Positions 1 to 5,447 of a DNA stretch of 6,044 nt are shown here, piece by piece. Below the pieces are notes generated by a model. It made no database searches, was not told the DNA's origin, and was given only the letters and a program-made list of their open reading frames with translations. Position 1 is the stretch's first letter. Each line of letters begins with the position of its first letter. The stretch covers positions 1-6,044 of the forward strand of contig DQIA01000106.1 of the NCBI GenBank assembly GCA_003525905.1, written 5' to 3'. The position numbers and the translations under genes are program-made. Source of the stretch: Clostridiales bacterium. Its GTDB lineage: Bacteria > Bacillota > Clostridia > Oscillospirales > Oscillospiraceae.

Positions 1-61
1 CTAGATTCAGGTTCTAGTGTCCACTCCGGACGTGCGGGTTCAAGTCCCGCCTCGCGCACCA
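1..61 (+). tRNA. tRNA-Leu (anticodon CAG), 3' part
   Basis: The 5' end (acceptor 5' strand and D arm) lies outside the window. What remains folds as a class II tRNA. The anticodon stem is CTAGA/TCTAG around the loop TTCAGGT, so the anticodon is CAG and decodes the leucine codon CTG. A long variable arm follows (GTCC/GGAC), as expected for leucine tRNA. The T arm is GCGGG-TTCAAGT-CCCGC, then the acceptor 3' strand and an encoded CCA end at 59-61. The long variable arm also occurs in Ser and Tyr tRNAs, but the CAG anticodon settles leucine. Confidence 0.93.
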
Positions 62-62
62 G

Positions 63-97
63 AAAAAACCGGTTGTCCAGCGGACAACCGGTTTTTT
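63..97 (+). terminator. Rho-independent terminator after tRNA-Leu
   Basis: A perfect 16-bp inverted repeat (63-78 with 82-97) surrounds a three-base loop, AGC. It has a GC-rich core (CCGGTTGTCC), six A on the left and six T on the right. It begins one base after the tRNA CCA end, so it most likely ends the tRNA transcript. The symmetrical A and T runs would let it work on the other strand too. Confidence 0.92.
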
Positions 98-102
98 CAA
101 CG

Positions 103-193
103 AAATAAATCCTGTCGGATTTGTGAAATGCGCTTCGCGCGTGAAATATGGCTTCGCCAAGTGAAATGCCTGCGGGCGTAAGTGGATTTATTT
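103..193. repeat. Hairpin array with GTGAAAT linkers
   Basis: The heptamer GTGAAAT occurs three times (123-129, 141-147, 161-167). Each copy is followed by a short hairpin: GCGC-TTC-GCGC at 130-140, TGGC-TTC-GCCA at 149-159, and GCC-TGCG-GGC at 168-177. A fourth hairpin precedes them (AAATCC at 107-112 with GGATTT at 117-122). The outer ends also pair: AAATAAATCC at 103-112 is the exact complement of GGATTTATTT at 184-193. The unit could therefore fold as a multi-branched structure, with the left arm choosing between two partners. It resembles dispersed multi-hairpin repeats of gut Clostridia (family inference). It lies just upstream of the gene at 228 and could also be part of that gene's leader. 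Confidence 0.6.
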
Positions 194-227
194 TATTTGA
201 TTCCATATATAGTGAGGAGGACCCGCC

Positions 228-635
228 ATGAAGAAACGCCTGCCGCTTCTGCTCCTTCCCGTGCTCGCACTGATCCTGGAGGCCCTGCCCTATGGTGCGG
301 TGCTGCAGTTTGCGCGCCCGGCCGCAGCGCCGCTCCGGGAGCTGTACTCCTATTTTGATCTCACGCCGTTCGGCTATGCGAATTTTGCGCCGCTCTTTAC
401 GGCACTTGGCACCTGTGTCCTGCTGGTCCTGCTGGCGCTGTACGCCGGGACCGGAAAGCGGGGACTTGCCGCCGCAGCGTGGATCGCAGCGGGCATCTGC
501 GCCCTCGTCTCGCTCGGTCCGCTCCTGCTGGGCATTCAGAATTATTCCGTTACCGGTGCGCTCATCACGGCCTCCCTGCTGGCGGAATGCCTCTGGCTGT
601 GCCGCGTATGGAGATCAAAGCGGGAAGACTCATAA
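228..635 (+). CDS. Four-helix membrane protein, unknown function
   Basis: A 135-residue hydrophobic protein. The ATG is preceded by a strong ribosome binding site (GAGGAGG, 214-220) at seven bases' spacing, which supports this start. Predicted membrane segments lie at about residues 5-25, 53-73, 79-102 and 107-126. A roughly 27-residue polar loop between the first two contains a conserved-looking RELYSYFDLTPFGYANF stretch. The tail is short and basic (RVWRSKRED). The protein resembles unnamed small membrane proteins of Clostridia, but I recognise no domain with a known function. It appears to be transcribed alone: a possible terminator and then a separate promoter follow before the next gene. 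No clear promoter could be placed upstream, where the hairpin array lies. Confidence 0.85.
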   Translation: MKKRLPLLLLPVLALILEALPYGAVLQFARPAAAPLRELYSYFDLTPFGYANFAPLFTALGTCVLLVLLALYAGTGKRGLAAAAWIAAGICALVSLGPLLLGIQNYSVTGALITASLLAECLWLCRVWRSKREDS

Positions 636-665
636 AACGCCAGACTGTGGACGAATCAAATCAAC

Positions 666-698
666 AGGCTCCCTTTGCCGATGCGGCGAAGGGGGCTT
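666..698 (+). terminator. Possible terminator hairpin after membrane protein gene
   Basis: GCTCCCTTTGCC (668-679) pairs with GGCGAAGGGGGC (685-696) over 12 bp, including two G-U pairs, around the loop GATGC. An A-T and a G-T pair extend the stem to 666-698. The following sequence is only weakly T-rich (TTGCTTTGTG), so termination may be inefficient. It sits about 30 bases after the stop codon of the gene at 228-635 and before the next promoter, which fits a terminator. It could instead be a dispersed palindromic repeat. Confidence 0.45.
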
Positions 699-761
699 GC
701 TTTGTGCCATGGAGAGAATACAATGAACTTTGTGCCTGTACGCCGCTCCGGACAAAATACG

Positions 762-790
762 TTGCAAAATCCACGCTTCTGTGGTACGAT
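762..790 (+). promoter_or_regulatory. SigA-type promoter of the plus-strand operon
   Basis: A -35 box TTGCAA (762-767) and a -10 box TACGAT (785-790) are separated by exactly 17 bases. The -10 is preceded by TG at 782-783, giving an extended -10. Transcription would start near 797, leaving a short leader with a ribosome binding site (GGAGGG, 811-816) before the ATG at 824. No operator is recognisable. Confidence 0.72.
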
Positions 791-823
791 GAACGCAGAG
801 ATCAACAAACGGAGGGACCGATC

Positions 824-1006
824 ATGGCAAAGGAGCAGCGCTTTGAGCGCGTTTACACACAGGGAGCATTGCAGATCACCGAGATCTGGGTCGACAAGGA
901 GACAGGCGTGAACTATCTCTTCCACGCCAGCGGCAATGCGGGCGGCCTGACGCCGCTGCTCGACCGCGACGGAAAGCCGGTCGTTTCCCCGCTGCTGAAC
1001 CGCTGA
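824..1006 (+). CDS. DUF6440-like small protein
   Basis: A 60-residue protein. The ATG at 824 is chosen because GGAGGG (811-816) lies seven bases upstream and a good promoter sits just ahead. An upstream extension in the same frame would run back through that promoter and is not credible. The sequence reads MAKEQRFERVY, then VDKETGVNYLF (residues 23-33), then AGGLTPLLDRDGKPVV (39-54). From memory this matches the DUF6440 family pattern, a short single-domain family common in Firmicutes. The conserved VDKETGVNYLF and GGLTPLLD blocks suggest a compact beta-rich fold. The biochemical role is unknown. It is first in an operon: its TGA overlaps the next gene's ATG by one base (TGATG), suggesting coupled translation. 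Confidence 0.88.
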   Translation: MAKEQRFERVYTQGALQITEIWVDKETGVNYLFHASGNAGGLTPLLDRDGKPVVSPLLNR

Positions 1007-1332
1007 TGCGCTATTTTATCCCGGCGTCAGAGCGGCAGGGGAGCTGCTATTTTGAGTTCCAGCCGGGGCGCTGGCGCGGGCGGTTCTGGCTGCCCGGCTC
1101 CATCCTGCTTGCAGACGAGCGGTGGGAGGCACTGCGCCTGACGGAACTGTTCGGCGGCGTCCTGCCGGAGTTTGACTATTTCGGCGTCACGCCCGTCTCC
1201 CGCGGGCAGTGGGAGCGCATCGCAGCGCGCAGCCGGGACGAGGCAGACTGGCGGGCCGTCATCGACGAGGCCGCGCCGTGGGCAGAGGCCAGCTTTGCGC
1301 GGCACGGCGTCATCAGCATTCTGGGCCTGTGA
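1006..1332 (+). CDS. Hypothetical protein, 108 aa
   Basis: The ATG overlaps the stop codon of the preceding gene by one base (TGATG). No ribosome binding site is visible upstream, so translation probably depends on ribosomes finishing the gene before it. The product is soluble-looking, rich in Trp, Arg and Glu, with no signal peptide or membrane helix. It contains an aromatic N-terminal part (CYFEFQPGRWRGRFWLPG, residues 14-31) and a more helical C-terminal half. I recognise no known domain. Operon position and codon use like its neighbours support a real gene, perhaps acting with the DUF6440-like protein. A long frame on the opposite strand over this region is treated as an antisense artefact. 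Confidence 0.75.
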   Translation: MRYFIPASERQGSCYFEFQPGRWRGRFWLPGSILLADERWEALRLTELFGGVLPEFDYFGVTPVSRGQWERIAARSRDEADWRAVIDEAAPWAEASFARHGVISILGL

Positions 1333-1346
1333 ATGGGGGCGCGGCT

Positions 1347-2330
1347 GTGAAGTACATTGGCATCGCGCTGCTGATCGCAGCGGGCTTTGTGCTCCTGACG
1401 CTCGGGCTGGCGTTTTTGCTGTTCCGGCTGGCGTTCGGCGCGCGGAAAACGACCGAAAAGGAAATGTTCGTCCTGCCGGACACGGACCAGTACCGGCCCT
1501 ATGCGGCGGAGGCGCGGCGCATGATCCGTGCGGCCCTCGCCCTTCCCTATGAGCCGGTAACGATCCGCTCGGACGACGGACTGACGCTGTTCGGCCGCTG
1601 CTATCCCGCAGCCCCGGACGCGCCGTGGCTCCTGCTGTTTCACGGCTACCGCAGCGCGGCGGAGCGCGATTTCTGCGGCGGGCTGCCGTTTGGCATGGGG
1701 ATGGGCTGCAATGTCCTGCTCGTCGACGAGCGCGCCCACGGGAAAAGCGGCGGGCGCTGCCTCACGCTCGGTATCCGCGAGCGGTATGACTGCCGCCGCT
1801 GGGTCGATTATGTGATCGGCCGCGCCGGGCCGGACGCGAAGATCGTGCTCTACGGCATGTCCATGGGCGCGGCGACCGTCCTCATGGCGGCGGGGCCGGA
1901 GCTGCCGAAAAACGTCGCCGGCATCGTGGCCGACTGCGGCTACAGCGCGCCGTCCGCCATTTTGAAGAGCGTCATCCGCTCCGCCCATCTGCCGATCTTC
2001 CCGGTCTATGCCCTGCTGCGCCTCGGCTGCCGCCTCTTCGGCGGCTTTGACCCGGAGGAGGCCTCCGCCGCCGGGGCTATGGCGCGCTGCGACACGCCCG
2101 TCCTCTTCCTCCACGGCGAGGACGACCGCTTCGTCCCCTGCGCCATGGGGCGGGAGAACTACGCCTGCTGCCGCGCCGCAGATAAGACCCTGCTGACCTT
2201 TCCCGCCGCCGGGCACGGCATGAGCTATATGGCCGACCGGGAAAGATACCTCGCGGCCGTTACGGATTTCCTGGGAAGGGTACTTGGAGAAGAATATGGA
2301 ACAAAAACGACTCACACTTTCGGAATATGA
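1347..2330 (+). CDS. Membrane-anchored alpha/beta hydrolase
   Basis: A 327-residue alpha/beta-hydrolase-fold protein. The GTG at 1347 is preferred: GGGGG (1335-1339) lies seven bases upstream and the product then begins directly with a membrane helix (residues 4-28). An in-frame GTG at 1329, overlapping the previous stop, is possible but has no good binding site. The catalytic set is visible: the oxyanion motif LLFHGYRS (96-103), the nucleophile elbow GMSMG with Ser172, an Asp in HGEDDRFVP (probably Asp260), and His290 in AAGHGMSY. The layout resembles the YqkD-type or serine aminopeptidase S33-like hydrolases of Firmicutes. It is probably an esterase or peptidase tethered to the membrane; which face it acts on and its substrate are not determinable here. 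Its last 35 bases overlap the next gene. Confidence 0.9.
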   Translation: MKYIGIALLIAAGFVLLTLGLAFLLFRLAFGARKTTEKEMFVLPDTDQYRPYAAEARRMIRAALALPYEPVTIRSDDGLTLFGRCYPAAPDAPWLLLFHGYRSAAERDFCGGLPFGMGMGCNVLLVDERAHGKSGGRCLTLGIRERYDCRRWVDYVIGRAGPDAKIVLYGMSMGAATVLMAAGPELPKNVAGIVADCGYSAPSAILKSVIRSAHLPIFPVYALLRLGCRLFGGFDPEEASAAGAMARCDTPVLFLHGEDDRFVPCAMGRENYACCRAADKTLLTFPAAGHGMSYMADRERYLAAVTDFLGRVLGEEYGTKTTHTFGI

Positions 2331-2748
2331 CGCCATCGTTGCCTTTGACCGGCTGTGCTTTCCCGAGGATCACTGGACGGAGGAGGACTGGCGGGAGCTG
2401 CTGGCGGACGAGCGGGCGGTCTATCTGGCCCTGCTGGACGATGGGCGCATCGTTGGCGACGTGTTCGTCTACAACTGGCAGGGCGAGCGGGACTACGGCA
2501 AGATCATGAACCTTGCGGTCCACCCGGCGTACCGCGGGCGCAGGCTGGCGGCGGGACTTCTGCGCGCGGCGACGGAGCTGCTGCAGGCGGCCGGGCTGCC
2601 GCGGATCTGCGGCGAGACACGTCTCTCGAATGAGGCCATGCGCCGCACATTCGCCGCCTGCGGCTACCGGCTGACCCGCATCGAGGAGGCCTACTACGAT
2701 CACCCGCCGGAAAGCGCCTGCAAGTATGAAAGACAATTTGAAAAGTAA
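2296..2748 (+). CDS. GNAT-family N-acetyltransferase (RimI-like)
   Basis: A 150-residue single-domain GNAT enzyme, which would transfer the acetyl group of acetyl-CoA to an amine. The ATG at 2296 follows GGAGAA (2286-2291). A TTG at 2284 with GGGAAGGG (2273-2280) just upstream is an alternative that adds four residues. The strand-4/motif A region reads IMNLAVHPAYRGRRLAAGLL (70-89) and binds the CoA pyrophosphate. The usual RxxGxG/A appears as RGRRLA, with Arg83 in place of the middle glycine. Motif B follows at ETRLSNEAMRRTFAACGY (107-124). The tail YYDHPPESACKYE recalls the YY-x-P-x-EDA end of RimI-type ribosomal protein acetyltransferases, but the substrate cannot be assigned. It is the last gene of the operon, overlapping the hydrolase by 35 bases, with a hairpin ten bases after its stop. 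Confidence 0.9.
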   Translation: MEQKRLTLSEYDAIVAFDRLCFPEDHWTEEDWRELLADERAVYLALLDDGRIVGDVFVYNWQGERDYGKIMNLAVHPAYRGRRLAAGLLRAATELLQAAGLPRICGETRLSNEAMRRTFAACGYRLTRIEEAYYDHPPESACKYERQFEK

Positions 2749-2758
2749 TTCAAAAGAT

Positions 2759-2787
2759 ACGCCGCCCCGATTTTCGGAGCGGCGTTT
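2759..2787 (+). terminator. Terminator-like hairpin after GNAT gene
   Basis: ACGCCGC (2759-2765) pairs with GCGGCGT (2779-2785). After one C-A mismatch, CCGA (2767-2770) pairs with TCGG (2774-2777) around TTT. The T tract is short (three T from 2785), so this may be a weak terminator. It starts ten bases after the stop codon of the plus-strand operon. Confidence 0.55.
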
Positions 2788-2835
2788 CAGGCTGTCAAAA
2801 GACCTGCCCAGCCAAAAGTTTCGGAGGGAAGGATC

Positions 2836-2870
2836 GTGTGAAAGGAAACCGTCAGGGTTGCCTTTCGCGT
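2836..2870. repeat. Imperfect inverted repeat, 15 bp
   Basis: GTGTGAAAGG (2836-2845) pairs with CCTTTCGCGT (2861-2870), using three G-T pairs. After an A-G mismatch, AACC (2847-2850) pairs with GGTT (2856-2859) around GTCAG. The G-T pairs favour folding of the plus-strand RNA over the DNA or the minus-strand RNA. No T tract follows, so it is not a terminator. Confidence 0.4.
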
Positions 2871-2896
2871 TCCATCACCCGCCGCAGCGGCAAAAA

Positions 2897-2928
2897 TGCA
2901 AAATCATGCTGCAAAATTTGATTTTGCA
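2897..2928. repeat. Perfect 10-bp inverted repeat with internal direct repeat
   Basis: TGCAAAATCA (2897-2906) is the exact complement of TGATTTTGCA (2919-2928), separated by 12 bases. The spacer itself begins a second copy of TGCAAAAT (2910-2917), so the right arm could pair with either copy. It lies next to the terminator-like hairpin at 2938-2981. Function unknown. Confidence 0.45.
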
Positions 2929-2937
2929 ATTCGGAAA

Positions 2938-2981
2938 GCAGCTTGACGAAAAAGCCCAAAGGGACTTTTTTGACAAGCTGC
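2938..2981. terminator. Possible bidirectional terminator of the converging operons
   Basis: The outer stem is GCAGCTTG (2938-2945) with CAAGCTGC (2974-2981), exactly complementary. The inner stem is AAAAAG/CTTTTT and CCC/GGG around AAA, with one bulged A at 2964. The inner hairpin has a T run on its 3' side read from either strand, so it could end both the plus-strand operon and the minus-strand operon whose last stop is at 3052. The T run being inside a longer stem is unusual for an intrinsic terminator. Confidence 0.55.
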
Positions 2982-3051
2982 TATGCCTGTTTCCTGCGGT
3001 GGACTCAGACGCGCCCGGTCCGCTCCGGGGCGTCGGGCAGGGAGAGGAGCG

Positions 3052-3609
3052 TCATGGCTTTGCTCCCTTCCCGGCCGGGCGGAGCCGGAGGGCAAGGCAC
3101 AGCAGCGAGGCCATGAGCAGCAGCACGGACAGCTCCGGCAGGAAGAGGAAGAAGCCCTCATAGTCCGAAAAGTCCATGATGATGTGCACGAGCAGCGGCA
3201 GACCCGCCAGCAGCAGGAGAAAAATGCGCGTGTGCAGCACGCCCAGCGCCGTCAGCAGGAAGAAAACGAGCACGGCAAGATAGAGGATGCTGCACAGCAC
3301 CGTGTGCAGAACGCTGGAAAACGACAGCGCCTTATAGAGAAAGAACACGACGAATCCGGCCACGGGCGCAGTCAGCGGCACGATGGTCCTCCGGCCGAAC
3401 AGGGCCAGCAGCACAGGATAGAGGGCCGCCGAGAAGACCGGCAGGCCGACGAGCAGGAAGATATCCGCCTGCGAGAGCGTCATGGCCGTCGCGACGGGGT
3501 CGGCGAGATAGTACCACAGGCGCGCCGCAGCCGAAAGCAGCATCAGCGCCATGGAGAGCAGGCACAGCGCGGAGCGCGGCTCTGCCGTAAAGCGAAACTT
3601 CTGATTCAT
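3052..3609 (-). CDS. Six-helix membrane protein, unknown function
   Basis: A 185-residue strongly hydrophobic protein. The ATG at 3609 follows GGAG (3619-3616 on the minus strand) at six bases, a good start. Predicted membrane segments lie at about residues 14-34, 48-70, 77-97, 100-122, 126-145 and 155-174. There is a basic N-terminus (MNQKFRF) and a basic tail (RLRPAGKGAKP). No family is recognised. Loop residues HTRIF and HIIMDFSDYEG stand out as polar sites between helices but give no function. It is the third gene of the minus-strand operon, 43 bases after the YdcF-like gene, with the palindrome 3627-3655 between them. A long plus-strand frame over this region is a composition artefact. 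Confidence 0.83.
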   Translation of the reverse strand: MNQKFRFTAEPRSALCLLSMALMLLSAAARLWYYLADPVATAMTLSQADIFLLVGLPVFSAALYPVLLALFGRRTIVPLTAPVAGFVVFFLYKALSFSSVLHTVLCSILYLAVLVFFLLTALGVLHTRIFLLLLAGLPLLVHIIMDFSDYEGFFLFLPELSVLLLMASLLCLALRLRPAGKGAKP

Positions 3610-3626
3610 AGATTTCTCCGATCAGT

Positions 3627-3655
3627 TAGGGAAGCTCTGATTCAGAGCTTCCCTA
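3627..3655. repeat. Perfect palindrome over the YdcF stop codon
   Basis: TAGGGAAGCTCTGA (3627-3640) is the exact complement of TCAGAGCTTCCCTA (3642-3655); as RNA it would form a 13-bp stem with a three-base loop. The minus-strand arm includes the TAG stop of the YdcF-like gene (3655-3653). No T tract follows in the minus direction, so it is not a classical terminator. It could tune expression or stability between the second and third genes of the operon, or be an inserted small repeat. TCTGATTCA also recurs at 3600-3608 and 3636-3644. Confidence 0.65.
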
Positions 3656-4399
3656 GAATAGGAGCGCGGCCCAGACGCCGCAGACCTCCCGCGCCAGCAT
3701 GAGGCAGTAAAACGCGCGGTCGTGCGTGTACGACGGGACGCCCAGTGCTTCAGCCCCGGCCCTGCGGGCCAGCAGCTCGGCGCGCAGTAGGTGATATTCT
3801 CCTGAGATGACGGCGATCTGCGCCGGGCGCGTGCCGGTCTCGGCCTCGATGAGGTCGAGCGAGCAGCGGAGGTTCTCCTCCGTCGTGGTGGCCTTCGTCT
3901 CCATCCGCAGGCGGGCGGGCTCGACACCGCGGGCCGTCAGCCAGTCATACATGCACTGTGCCTCCGTGATGGCTTCGCCGTCGCCCTGCGCGCCGGAAAG
4001 GACGGCAATGGCCTCAGGATAGCGCGCAAGATAGTCCTGCGTCGCCTCGAGCCGCTCGCGCAGGGCCTGACTCGGGACGGTTCCGTTCACGCCCGCGCCG
4101 AGCACCACGACCCACTGCGCCTCCGGGTCGGCCGCGCCGCGCCCGGCGGAGACGACCCAGCCCGCCGTTCCGGCGGCCAGCACAAGGCCGAGACAGACGA
4201 GGATCAGGCCGAGGCGCGTCGCCCAGCGCGAAAAGCGGGGAAAGCGCCCGCGCAGTGCGTCCACGATGCCGAAGGCCAGCACGACCCCGGCCGCAAGGAA
4301 CAGCAGTACGCCCGCGAAGCGGAAGCCGTAGACGGCGAAATAGAATACGAGCCCCAGCGCCAGCAGCGCCGCCGTTGGGATCCAGAAGCGCCTGCGCAT
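3653..4399 (-). CDS. YdcF/DUF218-family membrane protein
   Basis: A 248-residue protein with three N-terminal membrane helices (about 8-26, 28-46, 62-84) and a C-terminal DUF218 domain (about 95-240), the fold of E. coli YdcF and SanA. Family marks visible are WVVVLGAGVNGTVPS (96-110) with a Gly-rich turn, ERLEAT (115-120), VLSGAQGDGEAITEA (133-147), a TTTEEN motif (171-176) and the VISGEYHLLRAELLARR block (197-213). Some family members bind nucleotides or S-adenosylmethionine, and others affect envelope properties; no precise reaction is established. The ATG overlaps the upstream peptidase's TGA by one base (TGATG) and has no ribosome binding site, so translation is probably coupled. Its stop codon lies in a perfect palindrome. 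Confidence 0.92.
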   Translation of the reverse strand: MRRRFWIPTAALLALGLVFYFAVYGFRFAGVLLFLAAGVVLAFGIVDALRGRFPRFSRWATRLGLILVCLGLVLAAGTAGWVVSAGRGAADPEAQWVVVLGAGVNGTVPSQALRERLEATQDYLARYPEAIAVLSGAQGDGEAITEAQCMYDWLTARGVEPARLRMETKATTTEENLRCSLDLIEAETGTRPAQIAVISGEYHLLRAELLARRAGAEALGVPSYTHDRAFYCLMLAREVCGVWAALLF

Positions 4400-5430
4400 C
4401 AGAACAGGTAGCCGCGCAGGACGCGCAGCGTGTTGAGCACGCCGTCGCGGTGGCTGCGCTCGTAGCCGTGCGAGGCATAGACGCCCGCGCCGATGAGGCC
4501 GTGGCGGATGTCATAGCCCGCACGGAGCGTGGCCTCGACGTCAGAGCCGTAGTAGGGATAGATGTCCACGGCGTAGTCCGCGCCTTCCTTCTGCGCGGCG
4601 GCGATGAGCTTCTTCACAACGTCGTAGGAGTACGGGCCGCCGGAGTCCTTCGCGCAGATGGAGACCTGCCGCTCCGTGCACTGCAGGCCTGCGCCGACGC
4701 AGCCCATATCTACGGAGATGGCCTCCGTCACTCCCGCCGGGACCGAGGCGGAGCCGCCGTGACCGACCTCTTCATAGACCGTCACATGGGCGTAGACGCG
4801 GCGGGCGGGTGTTTTGCCCTCGTCGTGCAGATATTTGGCAAAGCCGAGCAGGATACCGACGGACAGCTTGTCGTCGAGGAAGCGGCTCTTGATATAGCCG
4901 CTCTTCGTCACGCGGGTGCGCGGCTCGAAGCAGACAAAGTCGCCGACGGAGATGCCGAGGGCCTTCACGTCGTCCGCGGACTCGACGGCCTCGTCCAGCA
5001 CGACCTCCACGGTGTCCCAGCTGCGCTTTGTGGAGGCATAATCGCCGTTGACATGGATGGAGGCATTGATAAGCTGCAGCGTGCCCTCGTAGCTGCCGGA
5101 GAACTTCGTCACGACGCGGCAGTTCTCGGCCTCGGCGTTGTTGGCGTTCATGCCGCCGACGTTCACGATGCGCAGGCGGCCGTCGCCCTTGATCTCGGCG
5201 ACCATGCCGCCGAGCGTATCGGCGTGGGCCTCGAGCAGCAGGGCGTCATCTGTGCTTTCGCCGCCGAGATCGATGAGAATGCCGCCCTTGGCCGTCCGCT
5301 CCGCCGCAAAGCCGAGCGCGCGGAACTCGCGCAGGACAAATTCCTCCGCCTCGGCAGTGTAGCCCGTTGGACTGTCGATGGCCAGCAGCTCCACCGCCTT
5401 CTGCACGGCAAAATCCACATAGTTTTCCAT
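4399..5430 (-). CDS. M42-family zinc metallopeptidase
   Basis: A 343-residue cytoplasmic aminopeptidase-type enzyme of family M42, which in known members uses two metal ions and often forms large tetrahedral complexes. All expected metal and catalytic residues are visible: LEAHADTLGGMV (66-77) with His69 and Asp71, the bridging Asp in RFLDDKLSVG (Asp186), the catalytic pair YEEVGHGG (Glu220, Glu221), SVDMG (Asp241), and a C-terminal His in YASHGYERSH (His321). The HxDTLGxMVxEIK form and the GENC-like AENC motif (101-104) resemble the M42 branch named after the NAGGN osmoprotectant system, rather than classical glutamyl aminopeptidases. No NAGGN genes are nearby, so that link is only by likeness. 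The ATG at 5430 follows GGGAGG (5444-5439) at eight bases; longer in-frame extension runs through the promoter and repeats. Confidence 0.93.
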   Translation of the reverse strand: MENYVDFAVQKAVELLAIDSPTGYTAEAEEFVLREFRALGFAAERTAKGGILIDLGGESTDDALLLEAHADTLGGMVAEIKGDGRLRIVNVGGMNANNAEAENCRVVTKFSGSYEGTLQLINASIHVNGDYASTKRSWDTVEVVLDEAVESADDVKALGISVGDFVCFEPRTRVTKSGYIKSRFLDDKLSVGILLGFAKYLHDEGKTPARRVYAHVTVYEEVGHGGSASVPAGVTEAISVDMGCVGAGLQCTERQVSICAKDSGGPYSYDVVKKLIAAAQKEGADYAVDIYPYYGSDVEATLRAGYDIRHGLIGAGVYASHGYERSHRDGVLNTLRVLRGYLF

Positions 5431-5447
5431 GAAAAGTACCTCCCACC

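Larger units (their letters stand above)
2749..3051. other. Gene-free, hairpin-rich zone between converging operons
   Basis: This stretch separates the plus-strand operon ending at 2748 from the minus-strand operon ending at 3052. Open frames across it have no ribosome binding site or recognisable domain and are judged spurious. It holds at least five inverted repeats: 2759-2785, 2836-2870, 2897-2928, 2938-2981 and 3009-3033. The section 2891-2975 is clearly more AT-rich than the genes on either side. I cannot name the element; it may be a dispersed repeat plus terminators. Confidence 0.6.

Noticed and set aside
1..61. tRNA-Leu 3' end as an integration site
   Set aside because: No second copy of the tRNA end, no integrase and no phage-like genes are in the window.
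183..211. Promoter for the gene at 228 with TATATA at 206-211
   Set aside because: There is no matching -35 box, and the start would fall inside the ribosome binding site at 214-220.
107..220. Riboswitch ahead of the first membrane protein gene
   Set aside because: The stems can compete, but the pattern of short hairpins with a repeated linker fits a dispersed repeat better, and no known aptamer core is visible.
1176..2336. Long minus-strand open frame (386 codons) opposite the hydrolase
   Set aside because: It has no ribosome binding site or recognisable domain and is rich in Arg, Ala and Pro. It is the mirror of a GC-rich gene with a clear catalytic triad.
2983..3702. Plus-strand frame of 239 codons rich in Gln, Glu and Arg
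   Set aside because: It is the antisense of a six-helix membrane protein; Leu and Phe codons read backwards give Gln, Glu and Lys. There is no start signal.
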